A DNA stretch of 64,000 nt from Bacteroidia bacterium (GCA_030427585.1 JAUIBW010000021.1:1-64000), one strand, 5' to 3'; positions 8,527 to 18,298 are shown, numbered from the stretch's first letter. Notes: generated by a model from the sequence alone, not told the origin. Translations and numbers: made by a program.

Positions 8527-9564
8527 ATGGAATTTACTATAAAACCTATCTTTAATAATAGTCTTGAAGCTATTCTTCAAAATAAAATTAATACTAAAAC
8601 AAAACCTGTTGGAGCATTAGGAGTACTTGAAACAGTTGCCTTACAAGTTGGTATGATCCAAAACACAGACCAACCTAGTTTAAATCAATCCACTATCCTC
8701 GTTTTTGCGGGTGATCATGGCATCGCCCAAAAAAGAGAAGTCAACCTTTATCCCCAGGAAGTAACTGCACAAATGGTTTATAATTTTATAAACGAAGGAG
8801 CAGCTATTAATGTCTTTTGTAAACAACACCAAATTGCTCTTAAAATAGTAGATGCCGGGGTTAATCATGATTTTGAAAACACCTCTGGTATTATTCATGC
8901 AAAAATTGATTATGGTACTCAAAATTACCAGGAAAAACCTGCTATGACCATAGGACAATGTACTGAAGCTATACAAAAGGGTGCTGATTTGGTTACAGAA
9001 ACATTTAATAATGGCTGCAATACTATAGGTTTTGGCGAAATGGGAATCGGAAATACCTCTGCAGCTTCATTATTGATGTCATATTTCACAGAGATTCCGA
9101 TAGTAGAATGCGTGGGTTCTGGAACAGGATTAGATACTTCGGCCATTAAAATTAAACAAAAAATTTTATCTGAAGTTTTTCAAAAACATACCCCTTATTC
9201 TCCTCTTGAAGCCTTAACAACTTTTGGCGGATTCGAAATTGCAATGATCACAGGTGGGATTTTAAAAGCAGCAGAACTCAAAATGACTATTATCATCGAT
9301 GGGTTTATCGTTACTTCTGCTTTATTGGTTGCACATGCTATGTATCAAAATGTATTAGATTATTGCATATTTGCGCATACATCTGAAGAACAAGGACACC
9401 AAAGAATGTATGAGTTCTTAGATAAAAAACCATTAATTAATCTTGGTATGCGCTTAGGAGAAGGAACAGGAGTTGCTGTAGCATATCCTATTATAGAATC
9501 TGCAGTTGCTTTTCTTAATACTATGGCTAGTTTTGAAAGTGCCGGAGTTTCTGGTAATAATTAA
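8527..9564 (+). CDS. cobT: Nicotinate-nucleotide-dimethylbenzimidazole phosphoribosyltransferase
   Basis: Makes alpha-ribazole phosphate from NaMN and a lower-ligand base. 345 residues. Recognisable family stretches are TKPVGALG near the start, FAGDHGIA, GFGEMGIGNT and GMRLGEGTG, the last holding the catalytic glutamate. Lies between cobU and a small membrane protein gene. No base-synthesis genes (bluB, cbiB or cobD) are in the window, consistent with salvage of preformed corrinoids. Confidence 0.96.
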   Translation: MEFTIKPIFNNSLEAILQNKINTKTKPVGALGVLETVALQVGMIQNTDQPSLNQSTILVFAGDHGIAQKREVNLYPQEVTAQMVYNFINEGAAINVFCKQHQIALKIVDAGVNHDFENTSGIIHAKIDYGTQNYQEKPAMTIGQCTEAIQKGADLVTETFNNGCNTIGFGEMGIGNTSAASLLMSYFTEIPIVECVGSGTGLDTSAIKIKQKILSEVFQKHTPYSPLEALTTFGGFEIAMITGGILKAAELKMTIIIDGFIVTSALLVAHAMYQNVLDYCIFAHTSEEQGHQRMYEFLDKKPLINLGMRLGEGTGVAVAYPIIESAVAFLNTMASFESAGVSGNN

Positions 9565-9601
9565 TTGCTCTAAAATACATAAATTAAAAATATGAAAACA
9601 T

Positions 9602-9979
9602 ATGAAAAGAGGCGTGTTATCTGTTGTTATCGCATGCATAGGTTTTTATTTCATGTACAAAATTAATCTATCGGGATACTATTCGTTTTTAGGAATAAAA
9701 GAAAATTCAGAAATTGCCCCTACAACGCAAGTTCTCGGTAAATTATATAAAATCACTACTCTTTGTATAGGGTTATTAAGTCTATATTTAGGGATTATTT
9801 CTACTATGAAAAAGTATAAAATAGGAATTTTAGGTATCGTATTTTCAATAGTTCTCATTATTTTAGCATGTATACCATTTTCTAAATACCTGCAGAAAAA
9901 TTCTACCATTAACCCCAATCTTCATGCTAAAAAAGTTGCCATCCTTACAAAAATGATAAAAGAAACACACAATTTATGA
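9602..9979 (+). CDS. Small membrane protein in the cob operon
   Basis: 125 residues, not recognised as a named family. Three hydrophobic helices are visible (about 4-20, 50-67 and 74-92), then a basic amphipathic tail. The stop overlaps the cobS start in an ATGA arrangement, so the two are probably translationally coupled. CobS is itself a membrane enzyme, so a role next to it (assembly, or access of lipophilic substrate) is possible but only inferred. It may also be an unrelated passenger. Confidence 0.75.
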   Translation: MKRGVLSVVIACIGFYFMYKINLSGYYSFLGIKENSEIAPTTQVLGKLYKITTLCIGLLSLYLGIISTMKKYKIGILGIVFSIVLIILACIPFSKYLQKNSTINPNLHAKKVAILTKMIKETHNL

Positions 9980-10740
9980 AGAAGGAAATTCACATCTTTT
10001 TTACTGCATTGATGTTTTTTACCCGTATTCCTTGCCCAAAATGGGTAAATCATGATCCTAAATATTTACATCTTAGTGCTAAATACTTTCCTCTCGTGGG
10101 AATTATTATCGGAAGTATTGGCGCCATTGTTTTTTACGGAACTTCTTTTATTTTTTCGGTAGAGATTTCGGTGATCTTATCTATGTTTTCTACCATTTAT
10201 GCTACAGGTGCATTTCATGAAGATGGATTTGCAGATGTATGCGACGGATTTGGTGGTGGGTGGACCAAAGATAAGATCCTTTTGATCATGAAAGATTCTC
10301 GTTTAGGTACGTATGGTACTGTTGGGTTATTGTTTATTTTAAGTACCAAATTTGCAGCATTAAGAGAAATAGAACTGTATTACATCCCATTTCTATTAAT
10401 TTCTGGACATGCTCTAAGCCGTTTTATGGCTACCACCTTAATCTTTACGCACTCTTATGTAAGAGATACAGAGAACAGTAAGGCCAAACCAGCAGCAAAA
10501 AGCATGAGTATACATTTATTATTAGTGAGCGGTATATTTGGTATTGCTCCTTTATTTTTATTCAAAAATCCCATGATATTTTTCACCTTAATCCCAATGT
10601 ACCTGTCAAAAATGTTCTTAGCGGCCAAATTCAAAAAATGGATTGGCGGTCAAACAGGAGATTGTGCGGGTGCCGTACAACAACTGAGTGAAATTGTATT
10701 TTACCTTACTAGCATAGCACTATGGAAATATATCTGGTAA
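9976..10740 (+). CDS. cobS: Adenosylcobinamide-GDP ribazoletransferase (cobalamin synthase)
   Basis: Joins AdoCbi-GDP with alpha-ribazole (phosphate) to form cobalamin (phosphate) in the inner membrane. 254 residues, polytopic. The family motif EDGFADVCDGFGGG is present at about residues 80-93, followed by KDSRLGTYG. The start overlaps the preceding gene by 4 bp, and the end overlaps cobC by 19 bp, indicating tight coupling. Confidence 0.96.
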   Translation: MKKEIHIFFTALMFFTRIPCPKWVNHDPKYLHLSAKYFPLVGIIIGSIGAIVFYGTSFIFSVEISVILSMFSTIYATGAFHEDGFADVCDGFGGGWTKDKILLIMKDSRLGTYGTVGLLFILSTKFAALREIELYYIPFLLISGHALSRFMATTLIFTHSYVRDTENSKAKPAAKSMSIHLLLVSGIFGIAPLFLFKNPMIFFTLIPMYLSKMFLAAKFKKWIGGQTGDCAGAVQQLSEIVFYLTSIALWKYIW

Positions 10741-11240
10741 GACATACCACCCCAAATATCGAAAAAGGAATTTGCTATGGGCAAAGTGATATAGGAATTA
10801 CAAATACCTTTGCTGCCGAAGTAGAAAAAATACATCAATGCATTCCCGTTCATGAAATTACTACTATATATAGCAGTCCGTTACAGCGGTGTAAACTATT
10901 AGCTCAAACATTTAAAAAAGAAATCATCTATGATCATCGACTTAAAGAATTAAATTTTGGAGATTGGGAGTTACAGCCCTGGGATGCTATACATAGTTCA
11001 GAAATAGATCCCTGGATGAACGATTTTGTAAATGTGCAAGTCCCTAATGGAGAGTCATATATCAAGTTGCAAGAACGAATTTTGGATTTTTATACCGCTC
11101 TGAATCATATTTCTGAAGAAAAAATTGTAGTAATAACTCATGCTGGGCCTATGAGAGCATTGCTTGCTAAGCTACAACAAATAGAGCTTAAAGACTCTTT
11201 TAGTATCAAAATTGCATACGGAGAAGTATTTAGTATATAA
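10722..11240 (+). CDS. cobC: Alpha-ribazole phosphatase, histidine phosphatase family
   Basis: 172 residues. The RHG-type motif is LVRHTTP at residues 5-11 with H8 as phospho-acceptor; a second conserved histidine occurs in VVITHAGP near residue 140. By family and context it removes the phosphate from alpha-ribazole-P or adenosylcobalamin-P. The closest general paralogues are phosphoglycerate-mutase-like phosphatases, so the assignment depends on operon position. Confidence 0.9.
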   Translation: MEIYLVRHTTPNIEKGICYGQSDIGITNTFAAEVEKIHQCIPVHEITTIYSSPLQRCKLLAQTFKKEIIYDHRLKELNFGDWELQPWDAIHSSEIDPWMNDFVNVQVPNGESYIKLQERILDFYTALNHISEEKIVVITHAGPMRALLAKLQQIELKDSFSIKIAYGEVFSI

Positions 11241-11283
11241 TTCGATAAATTAGTAGTAGAAAATAGACCTACTCTTAATTTAA

Positions 11284-11314
11284 TATACTATAATAGAAAA
11301 TCTATTATAGTATA
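11284..11314. repeat. Perfect inverted repeat between cobC and btuF
   Basis: 14-nt arms (11284-11297 and 11301-11314) pair perfectly around AAA. The stem is very AT-rich and no T-run follows on the plus strand. It could be an operator, or a processing or stability hairpin separating the synthesis part of the operon from the uptake part. Confidence 0.75.
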
Positions 11315-11374
11315 CGGGTTTAAAATCATTTCGAGATTAAACTTATTCTGATTTACTATTTTTACAAAAAAATA

Positions 11375-12520
11375 ATGCTCATGCGTGCTATTTTTATCAT
11401 TTCTTTATTATTCTTACTAAGTACTTCTTGTAAGAAAACACCAAAAGATACAACTCCGCTTACAGTGATGTATCTGGCTCCCCAAAATATTGAATATGCT
11501 TCGGGGTTTACTATTAAAAACCAAGAAAATTATAAAGAGATTAAGGTTTTAACACCCTGGCCAGATGCAAAAGAAGAACTTACCTATATTTTACACCCAA
11601 AAGGAACAGAAAAACCATTTAAATCTCCAAATACAATATTTATTGAAGTACCTGTAGAAAGAGTTGTTGTTACTTCTACTACAGATATTCCGATGTTGGA
11701 GTATATGAATCTTGAAGAGAAGTTAGTAGGATTTCCTCATACAGATTATATCTCTTCTAAGAAAACACGGGCTTTAATTAACAATGGTGCGATTAAAGAA
11801 CTTGGTGAAGAATGGAATTTAAATACAGAAGTTGTTCTTGAGCTTTCCCCCGAATTAGTTGTTGGGTTTTCTTCCTCTGGAGATACAAAAGCCTATGATC
11901 TAATACAAAAAACCGGAATTCCTGTAGTGATTAATGGTTCCTGGTTAGAAGAACACCCTCTGGGTCGAGCAGAATGGATAAAATTTATGGCAGCTTTCTT
12001 TGGTAAAGAAAAAATAGCAGAAGATATTTTTCAAAATATTAAAAAAGAATACGTTAAAGCAACTACTTTGGCAAAAAACACAACTTCTGTCCCAACAGTT
12101 TTATCTGGTAATATGTTTAAGGATGTATGGCACGTTCCTGGCGGAAATAGCTTTGTTGCCAAATTTTTAAAAGATGCAAATACTACATATTTATGGGCCA
12201 GCAATCCACAAACAGGAAGCCTGGCATTAAGCTTTGAAAGCGTACTCGAAAAAGCTCAAGATGCAGAGCTATGGATAGGGTCCGGAAATTCTAAATCACT
12301 CGATGAACTAAAAGAAAAGAATTATCGGTATGTTTTATTCGACGCCTTTAAAAATAAAACCGTATATTCTTCAACATTAAAGATGGGTTCAAAAGGAGGA
12401 TTAGTATATTATGAATTAGGACCTATGCGGCCCGACTTAATTTTAAAAGATATCATTAAAATTGCTCATCCAGAATTGTTAATCGATTACAAACCCTATT
12501 TTTTTGAAAAACTAAATTAA
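11375..12520 (+). CDS. btuF: Corrinoid ABC transporter substrate-binding lipoprotein
   Basis: 381 residues. A signal peptide ending in a lipobox (LSTSC-KK) is followed by a PF01497-type periplasmic binding fold: the VERVVVTSTTDIPMLEYMN segment opens the first lobe, and ELSPELVVGFSS marks the strand before the hinge. The family covers both B12 and siderophore binders; corrinoid is inferred from the cob operon and the following BtuC-like permease. Two ATGs (11375 and 11381) are in frame; both give a good signal peptide. Confidence 0.87.
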   Translation: MLMRAIFIISLLFLLSTSCKKTPKDTTPLTVMYLAPQNIEYASGFTIKNQENYKEIKVLTPWPDAKEELTYILHPKGTEKPFKSPNTIFIEVPVERVVVTSTTDIPMLEYMNLEEKLVGFPHTDYISSKKTRALINNGAIKELGEEWNLNTEVVLELSPELVVGFSSSGDTKAYDLIQKTGIPVVINGSWLEEHPLGRAEWIKFMAAFFGKEKIAEDIFQNIKKEYVKATTLAKNTTSVPTVLSGNMFKDVWHVPGGNSFVAKFLKDANTTYLWASNPQTGSLALSFESVLEKAQDAELWIGSGNSKSLDELKEKNYRYVLFDAFKNKTVYSSTLKMGSKGGLVYYELGPMRPDLILKDIIKIAHPELLIDYKPYFFEKLN

Positions 12521-13552
12521 TTGACCCCAACCAAATCATATAAACGTGTCTTTATAAGTATTGCTATACTTCTATTCGTCTGTTTTATTACAAACATAAG
12601 CTTAGGCTCAGTATTTATTCCGTGGTTAGATACGTTAAGTAGCCTGGTAGGCGGAACAGTAGAAAAAGAAGCCTGGAGGCATATCATTATTGATTATCGA
12701 TTACCAAAAGCAATTACTGCCATAATTGTAGGTAGTGGGCTTGGGGTTTCTGGACTGCTAATGCAAACCTTGTTTAGAAATCCATTGGCAGGCCCCTTTG
12801 TACTCGGCATAAGCTCTGGAGCAAGTCTGGGGGTGGCACTACTCATATTAGGAAGTACATTTACCGGAGTTGCTGTATCTACTTTTTTAATTTCAAAATG
12901 GGGATTGGTTATTGCTGCTAGCTTGGGTAGTATAGTAGTATTGTTTGCTGTGATGCTCGTTTCTATTAAAGTTAGAGATACAATGGCAATACTTATTATC
13001 GGGCTTATGTTCGGAAGTATTACAGCTGCTATAGTGAGCGTATTGGCCTATTTTGCACCAGCAGATCAATTACAACAATATATCTTTTGGGGCTTTGGTA
13101 GCTTAGGTAATTTATCCTGGTATGATGTGCTTATATTTTCTGGTATATTACTATTAGGAATGTTATTATCCATCTTTGCTATAAAACCTTTAAACACATT
13201 ACTACTGGGAGAAAATTATGCTCGTAGCCTTGGATTAAATATCAAGATCAGTCGTTTTCTAATTATAGTCGCTACGGGACTATTGGCCGGCAGTATTACC
13301 GCTTTTACCGGACCAATAGCCTTTATTGGTCTAGCCGTGCCTCATCTTACAAGACAATTATTTCATACTTCAGATCATAAAACATTAATCCCTGCTGTAA
13401 TATTATTAGGTAGTATCATTATGCTAGTGTGTGATAGTATTGCACAATTACCATCTAGCGAATATACACTTCCTATTAATGCTATTACTTCACTTATAGG
13501 TGCTCCTGTAGTCATATGGCTACTAGTTCGAAAACGAAAAATGTTGTTTTAA
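12521..13552 (+). CDS. btuC: FecCD/BtuC-type ABC transporter permease
   Basis: 343 residues with about ten TM helices. Family stretches are seen: RLPKAITAIIVGSGLGVSGLLMQ, NPLAGPFVLGISSGASLG and TAFTGPIAFIGLAVPHLTR. The start is TTG at 12521, directly after the btuF stop. No ATG occurs before the first TM helix, so TTG initiation is likely real. The matching ATPase (BtuD) is not in this window, so it must be encoded elsewhere or shared. Confidence 0.92.
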   Translation: MTPTKSYKRVFISIAILLFVCFITNISLGSVFIPWLDTLSSLVGGTVEKEAWRHIIIDYRLPKAITAIIVGSGLGVSGLLMQTLFRNPLAGPFVLGISSGASLGVALLILGSTFTGVAVSTFLISKWGLVIAASLGSIVVLFAVMLVSIKVRDTMAILIIGLMFGSITAAIVSVLAYFAPADQLQQYIFWGFGSLGNLSWYDVLIFSGILLLGMLLSIFAIKPLNTLLLGENYARSLGLNIKISRFLIIVATGLLAGSITAFTGPIAFIGLAVPHLTRQLFHTSDHKTLIPAVILLGSIIMLVCDSIAQLPSSEYTLPINAITSLIGAPVVIWLLVRKRKMLF

Positions 13553-13594
13553 ACCTCTCCTTATGTTTACTCTGGTTATTATAACACTAAAAGG

Positions 13595-15535
13595 TTAGTG
13601 TAGTATTGGTATTTCAATAGTAATAATAGTCCCTCTTTTAAGACGAGAATCAACATGCATTACACCAGATAATTTTTGTATTCGACTTTCTATATTTGTT
13701 AAGCCAATACCCAAAGATATAACAGAAGTATCAAACCCTTTACCATTGTCTTCAAAAATAATATGAATAAAATTATCTATAAGATCGATTTGGATTTCAA
13801 CCTTACTGGCATTAGCATGCTTTATAGTATTTGTAATGAGTTCCTGAAAAACAGAAAATAATTCATTATGAAAAGAATGATCTATTTCATTAATCTTATT
13901 TTCTGAATAGGTTGAAATATGAATACTCAATTTACTGGCATTTCCAATATTCTGCATATACTCCTTTAACAATTGTATAAAGTTATTATGTCTAAATTTT
14001 TTAGGAATAAGATCATGAGAAAGCGTCCTAACTTGTTTATAGGTATCATCAATCTGTTGATAGATAGCATCCATTTTTCTTAAGTTTTCTTTGGCCAAAC
14101 CAAACTGAAGCTTTATTGCTGCCAGGTTTCCTCCTATCCTGTCATGAAGCTCTTGAGCAATACGGTTTCTTTCTTTATCCTGAATACTAATCGAGGTTTT
14201 GATTAATTTTAACTCCTGATCTCTTATTAAGGCTTCTATTTTTTGTTCCCCAATTTCTTTTTCTTTTTTATGCAATAACCTTTGGCTTTTTAACTTTTGA
14301 TAATATAAAAAAAGTAAACCCGCCAGAGGTATCAGGATCACGACAAATGTATATGTAAGCGTTTGTTTCTGAAACTGTTGCCTCTCTATTTCTAAAACTT
14401 TAAGTTCTTGATTCTTTTTTAAAATTGTTATTTCTTTTTCTTTCTTTAATGTCTCATATTCTATTTCCAGCTTAGCTACTTCCTTATCTTTTTGTAGTTT
14501 TTTTATAGAATCTTGTATTTTAATCTTTTTCTCTGTATTCTCTAAAGCTACTTTGTAGTTTTTTTCTTGTAAAGCTATATTTTTCAAACTTTGATATACA
14601 TATAATTGTTGCTTAAGATATCCCGATTTTTTGGCTATTTCCAATACTTCAGCATACCCTTTTTTAGCGCTTTTAAAATCCTTCTTCTCTAGATAAATTT
14701 CGCATATATTAAGTATATTATTTAGGATAATTAAGGGGTAATTATATTCTCTCGCAATAGATAATGACTTATTAAAATAAATAAAAGCTTTATCATCTTC
14801 ATACATATTTAGATACACTACGCCAATATTTAATAAAGCAACCGCTATATTTCTATTATTTTCCATTGTTTTATAACGCTTCAGTGCCTTTTCATGATAA
14901 AATAATGCTTTTTCATAGTTCCCTAACTCCATATAACACAAAGCAACACCTTCACAATAACCTGGATCTTCTTTATCTACAACAGTAGATGTTAAAAGTT
15001 CTAAAGACTTTGTGTAATCACCGTCGAGTTTATAGTTCATTGCCAAACTTATAACCAACTTATCTTTAGTATCAGAATCTTTAGTTTTCTGAACAATTTC
15101 TATACCTTTTAAAGCCCATTTTTTACTTTCTTCGATTAAGTTTTTATCTCTAGATGCATTAGAAAGAAGTAAATAAAAATATGATAATCGCTTTAGAGAT
15201 ACAGAATCTTCTTTATTCTCTATCAACCTAATAGCTTTTTTGGTATATACCAGCGAAGAATCTGTAGCATATTTATAATAATGATAATGTGCCAAAACAT
15301 AATACGCCAAAACTGTATTGTCTTCACTTTTAGTTCTTTTTAATACATCATGACTTATTCTAAAGGCTTTTTCCCGATCCTGGTTTTCTACCTTTATAAA
15401 ACTTCTAGCATGCTCAAGCAACATACTATCTTTTTTGGCAATCTTTAGATCCTTGTCTTCATTTGTCTGGGCTTTTGCAATACTGCATATCATCATCAAA
15501 ATGAATACAAGTGTAGGTTTTGAAAATATTATCAT
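13595..15535 (-). CDS. TPR-containing sensor histidine kinase
   Basis: 646 residues: a signal peptide, a periplasmic array of TPR-like repeats (about 30-330), a coiled coil rich in K/E (about 330-390), one TM helix (about 395-412), a second coiled coil, then a HisKA_3-type phosphotransfer helix with H464 in QELHDRIGG and an HATPase domain (NTIKHANASK, FEDNGKGFD). This layout is common for Bacteroidota NarL-type systems. No response regulator is adjacent, so the partner is unknown. A 7-bp hairpin covers its stop codon. Confidence 0.9.
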   Translation of the reverse strand: MIIFSKPTLVFILMMICSIAKAQTNEDKDLKIAKKDSMLLEHARSFIKVENQDREKAFRISHDVLKRTKSEDNTVLAYYVLAHYHYYKYATDSSLVYTKKAIRLIENKEDSVSLKRLSYFYLLLSNASRDKNLIEESKKWALKGIEIVQKTKDSDTKDKLVISLAMNYKLDGDYTKSLELLTSTVVDKEDPGYCEGVALCYMELGNYEKALFYHEKALKRYKTMENNRNIAVALLNIGVVYLNMYEDDKAFIYFNKSLSIAREYNYPLIILNNILNICEIYLEKKDFKSAKKGYAEVLEIAKKSGYLKQQLYVYQSLKNIALQEKNYKVALENTEKKIKIQDSIKKLQKDKEVAKLEIEYETLKKEKEITILKKNQELKVLEIERQQFQKQTLTYTFVVILIPLAGLLFLYYQKLKSQRLLHKKEKEIGEQKIEALIRDQELKLIKTSISIQDKERNRIAQELHDRIGGNLAAIKLQFGLAKENLRKMDAIYQQIDDTYKQVRTLSHDLIPKKFRHNNFIQLLKEYMQNIGNASKLSIHISTYSENKINEIDHSFHNELFSVFQELITNTIKHANASKVEIQIDLIDNFIHIIFEDNGKGFDTSVISLGIGLTNIESRIQKLSGVMHVDSRLKRGTIITIEIPILH

Positions 15536-15851
15536 ATGATATAGTAAATATTTTTATGGGACTTTATAGTATTTTCTCTTTAAAAAGATCAATAGTATCC
15601 TTAAAAATAAGGAATTAACTTTTATTCCTATTATCTATCTCTATAATAAGAGAAATTAAGCACCCCAAAAAATGATGTTATTTACAATTACAGACAAGGT
15701 TATATGTTTCCCAATCTTTTGTCTAAATATACACCTGCACAAGTATTATATCCTACTATTAATCTAATCGAACTTAAACATTTCTGATTTCTACCAATTA
15801 ATAATCAAGTACTAATTTAAAGCCCTATATTTAAAGAAAAAGTATACCGTA
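15536..15851. other. Intergenic region, divergent
   Basis: 316 bp between a minus-strand kinase and a plus-strand DUF1572 gene. It is AT-rich and should hold both promoters. No open frame with coding features, tRNA or clear hairpin was found. Confidence 0.6.
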
Positions 15852-16427
15852 ATGAAATCATCAGAATATATAGAAGGAATCCAAAAACAATTTGCCTATT
15901 ATAAATCTCTGGGAGAAAAAACAATAGATCAAATTCCTGATGAAAAACTTTTTTGGCAATATAACAGTGAGAGTAATAGTATAGCAATTATTGTAAAACA
16001 TCTTTGGGGTAATATGAAGTCCCGATGGACGGATTTTTTAACCACAGATGGAGAAAAAGAATGGAGACAACGTGATGCAGAATTTGAAAATGATATTGCA
16101 TCTAAAGAAGATCTTTTAAATAAATGGAACGATGGATGGCAATGCCTTTTTGAAGCATTAGAAAGTATTGATCAAGATAACTTTAACCAGCCTATCTATA
16201 TTCGTAACATAGAGCATAGTATTATCGAAGCTATAAACAGGCAACTAGCGCATTATTCATACCATATAGGGCAAATCGTATGTATTGCAAAAATGATTGT
16301 TGGCGAAGAATGGCAAAGTTTATCTATCCCAAAAGGAAAATCTACAGCTTATAACCAAAAACGCTTTGCTACACCCAAGCATAAAGCACATTATACAGAT
16401 AAGCTCATGAAAGATGGTACCAGTTAA
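15852..16427 (+). CDS. DUF1572 / DinB-superfamily protein
   Basis: 191 residues, all-helical. The N-terminal half matches DUF1572 (SIAIIVKHLWGNMKSRWTDFL), and the NRQLAHYSYHIGQIV segment supplies DinB-type metal-binding histidines. The superfamily includes thiol transferases and many uncharacterised stress-related proteins; substrate is unknown. It stands alone. A second, distinct DinB-like protein is encoded 4 kb downstream. Confidence 0.85.
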   Translation: MKSSEYIEGIQKQFAYYKSLGEKTIDQIPDEKLFWQYNSESNSIAIIVKHLWGNMKSRWTDFLTTDGEKEWRQRDAEFENDIASKEDLLNKWNDGWQCLFEALESIDQDNFNQPIYIRNIEHSIIEAINRQLAHYSYHIGQIVCIAKMIVGEEWQSLSIPKGKSTAYNQKRFATPKHKAHYTDKLMKDGTS

Positions 16428-16517
16428 TTGTTATGAATTCATAAAATAGTCAATAACTCCCTTTGGTTTGTTAATAACTATGGTTTTCTCAATACCATAT
16501 CCCAAATAGATTACGAT

Positions 16518-16525
16518 TATATTTG
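16518..16525 (+). promoter_or_regulatory. Possible dnaN -7 element
   Basis: TATATTTG fits TAnnTTTG. It lies about 168 bp upstream of the dnaN ATG, implying a long leader if used. No closer exact match was found. Confidence 0.4.
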
Positions 16526-16693
16526 CGTAAAACTGTACATAATTAGTCACACCTATATATGAAATAAGTCATGACAACTACATTAATTCTTAATTTACCA
16601 TACCGTAGTTAAGTTGAAATGAGTGTTGGCAAATTTCATATTGATCAGTATCAGCATAAATCTGACAACTAAAAAATAATAAAGAAAAAACAG

Positions 16694-17812
16694 ATGAAAT
16701 TTATAGTATCCAGTTCTTACTTACTTAAGCAACTACAGGTATTAGGAGGGGTAATAAGCAATAGCAATACGTTACCAATTTTAGATAACTTTTTGTTCGA
16801 ATTAGACAATAACGTATTAACCGTTTCTGCCTCTGATTTAGAGACCACTATGTCTGCAAAATTAGAAGTAGAATCTTCTGATCAAGGAACTATTGCAGTA
16901 CCAGCTAAATTATTGTTAGAGACACTTAAAACTTTTCCTGAGCAACCTTTAACTTTTGTCGCCGCAAATAATAGCACCATAGAGATAAGTTCTAATCATG
17001 GTAAGTATGCCTTGGCCTATGCTAACGGTGAAGAGTTTCCTAAAGCAGTAGAATTAGAAGACCCTAGTGCTACCAATTTACTAGGGGATATCTTAGCCAC
17101 TGCAGTAAGTAAAACTATTTTTGCAACGGGTAATGATGATTTAAGACCAGTAATGAGCGGTGTGTTTTTTCAATTCTCTACAGAAGGCCTAACTTTTGTT
17201 GCTACCGACGCTCATAAATTAGTTAAGTATACTAGAGAAGATATTAAAGCTTCTCAATCTGCAGAATTTATTATGCCTAAAAAACCGTTGAACTTACTCA
17301 AAGGAATTTTGGCAGGTAGTGATAGTGAAGTATTGATTGAATACAATGAATCTAATGCTAAATTCTCTTTTGATGAAACACAATTAATATGTAGATTAAT
17401 TGATGGGAAATACCCTAATTATGAAGCAGTAATACCAAAAGAGAATCCCAATAAATTAACGATAGCTCGCACACAATTTTTAAATTCTGTACGTAGAGTT
17501 TCTATTTTCTCTAATAAAACAACACATCAGATTCGATTAAAGATTGCAGGAGCAGAATTAAATATATCTGCAGAAGATATCGATTATTCTAATAAAGCAG
17601 AAGAACGCTTAACATGTGATTACCAAGGTGATGATATACAGATCGGTTTTAACTCGCGCTTTTTAAGTGAAATGCTAAATAACCTTAACGCAGATGAAGT
17701 ACAACTAGAAATGTCATTACCTAATAGAGCAGGAATCCTTACTCCGATCGATGGTTTAGACGAAGGAGAACATGTAACCATGCTAGTAATGCCTGTGATG
17801 TTGAATAACTAA
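16694..17812 (+). CDS. dnaN: DNA polymerase III beta subunit (sliding clamp)
   Basis: 372 residues, the standard length, with three clamp-fold domains. Typical stretches are LKQLQVLGGVISNSNTLPILDNF at the N-terminus, NDDLRPVMSGV in domain 2, and the C-terminal LVMPVML. Dimerises into the ring that tethers replicative polymerase. It is not next to dnaA or gyrB here, as is usual in Flavobacteriia, so it does not mark the origin. Confidence 0.98.
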   Translation: MKFIVSSSYLLKQLQVLGGVISNSNTLPILDNFLFELDNNVLTVSASDLETTMSAKLEVESSDQGTIAVPAKLLLETLKTFPEQPLTFVAANNSTIEISSNHGKYALAYANGEEFPKAVELEDPSATNLLGDILATAVSKTIFATGNDDLRPVMSGVFFQFSTEGLTFVATDAHKLVKYTREDIKASQSAEFIMPKKPLNLLKGILAGSDSEVLIEYNESNAKFSFDETQLICRLIDGKYPNYEAVIPKENPNKLTIARTQFLNSVRRVSIFSNKTTHQIRLKIAGAELNISAEDIDYSNKAEERLTCDYQGDDIQIGFNSRFLSEMLNNLNADEVQLEMSLPNRAGILTPIDGLDEGEHVTMLVMPVMLNN

Positions 17813-17836
17813 AGTCATAAATAATTATTTGTATCT

Positions 17837-17877
17837 AAAATTCCGACCATATATTGATGTGGTTGGAATTTTGTTTT
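17837..17877 (+). terminator. dnaN terminator
   Basis: 12-nt arms (17837-17848 AAAATTCCGACC and 17861-17872 GGTTGGAATTTT) pair with one G-T wobble, followed by a T-rich stretch. Confidence 0.85.
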
Positions 17878-17920
17878 CAAAGAATAGTAAACATAACTGT
17901 AACTTTCTTAATTAAAAATA

Positions 17921-18298
17921 ATGAAATCTTCTATTCTTGAAACGACATTTAAGCTTCCTTTTGAAGCAGTGTACGACACTATTAAGAAAAATATTTTATC
18001 TAATGGTTTTTTACTTCTTCATGAAATAAATACTCAGGAAATAGTTGCGAAACATGGTTTAAAGATTTGCCCCTTAAAACAATTACTATTTTTTCATCCC
18101 AAGTACGTCGAGGCAATTCTAAATAACGATGCGCTAGCTATTAATGAAATTCCTATTAAAGTAGTAATTTATGAAAAAGAAAACGGAAATATTAGCGTTA
18201 GTTTTCCTAATCCAAAAATTAACCTGAGTGATTATAATTGTGATGAAGAAATGGCTTCAGAACTTCTAGAAAAAATAAATACTATACTAGATATCTAA
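17921..18298 (+). CDS. DUF302 domain protein
   Basis: 125 residues. The fold is suggested by the DUF302-like order: an early amphipathic helix, a glycine-containing KHGLKI strand, an FHPKYVEAIL segment, and a middle PIKVVIYEKENGNISVSF hairpin. Soluble, no signal peptide. DUF302 proteins have no settled function. Single gene after the dnaN terminator. Confidence 0.75.
   Translation: MKSSILETTFKLPFEAVYDTIKKNILSNGFLLLHEINTQEIVAKHGLKICPLKQLLFFHPKYVEAILNNDALAINEIPIKVVIYEKENGNISVSFPNPKINLSDYNCDEEMASELLEKINTILDI

Noticed and set aside
13552..13595. btuD gene after btuC
   Set aside because: Only 42 bp separate btuC from the convergent kinase; no ATPase is encoded there.
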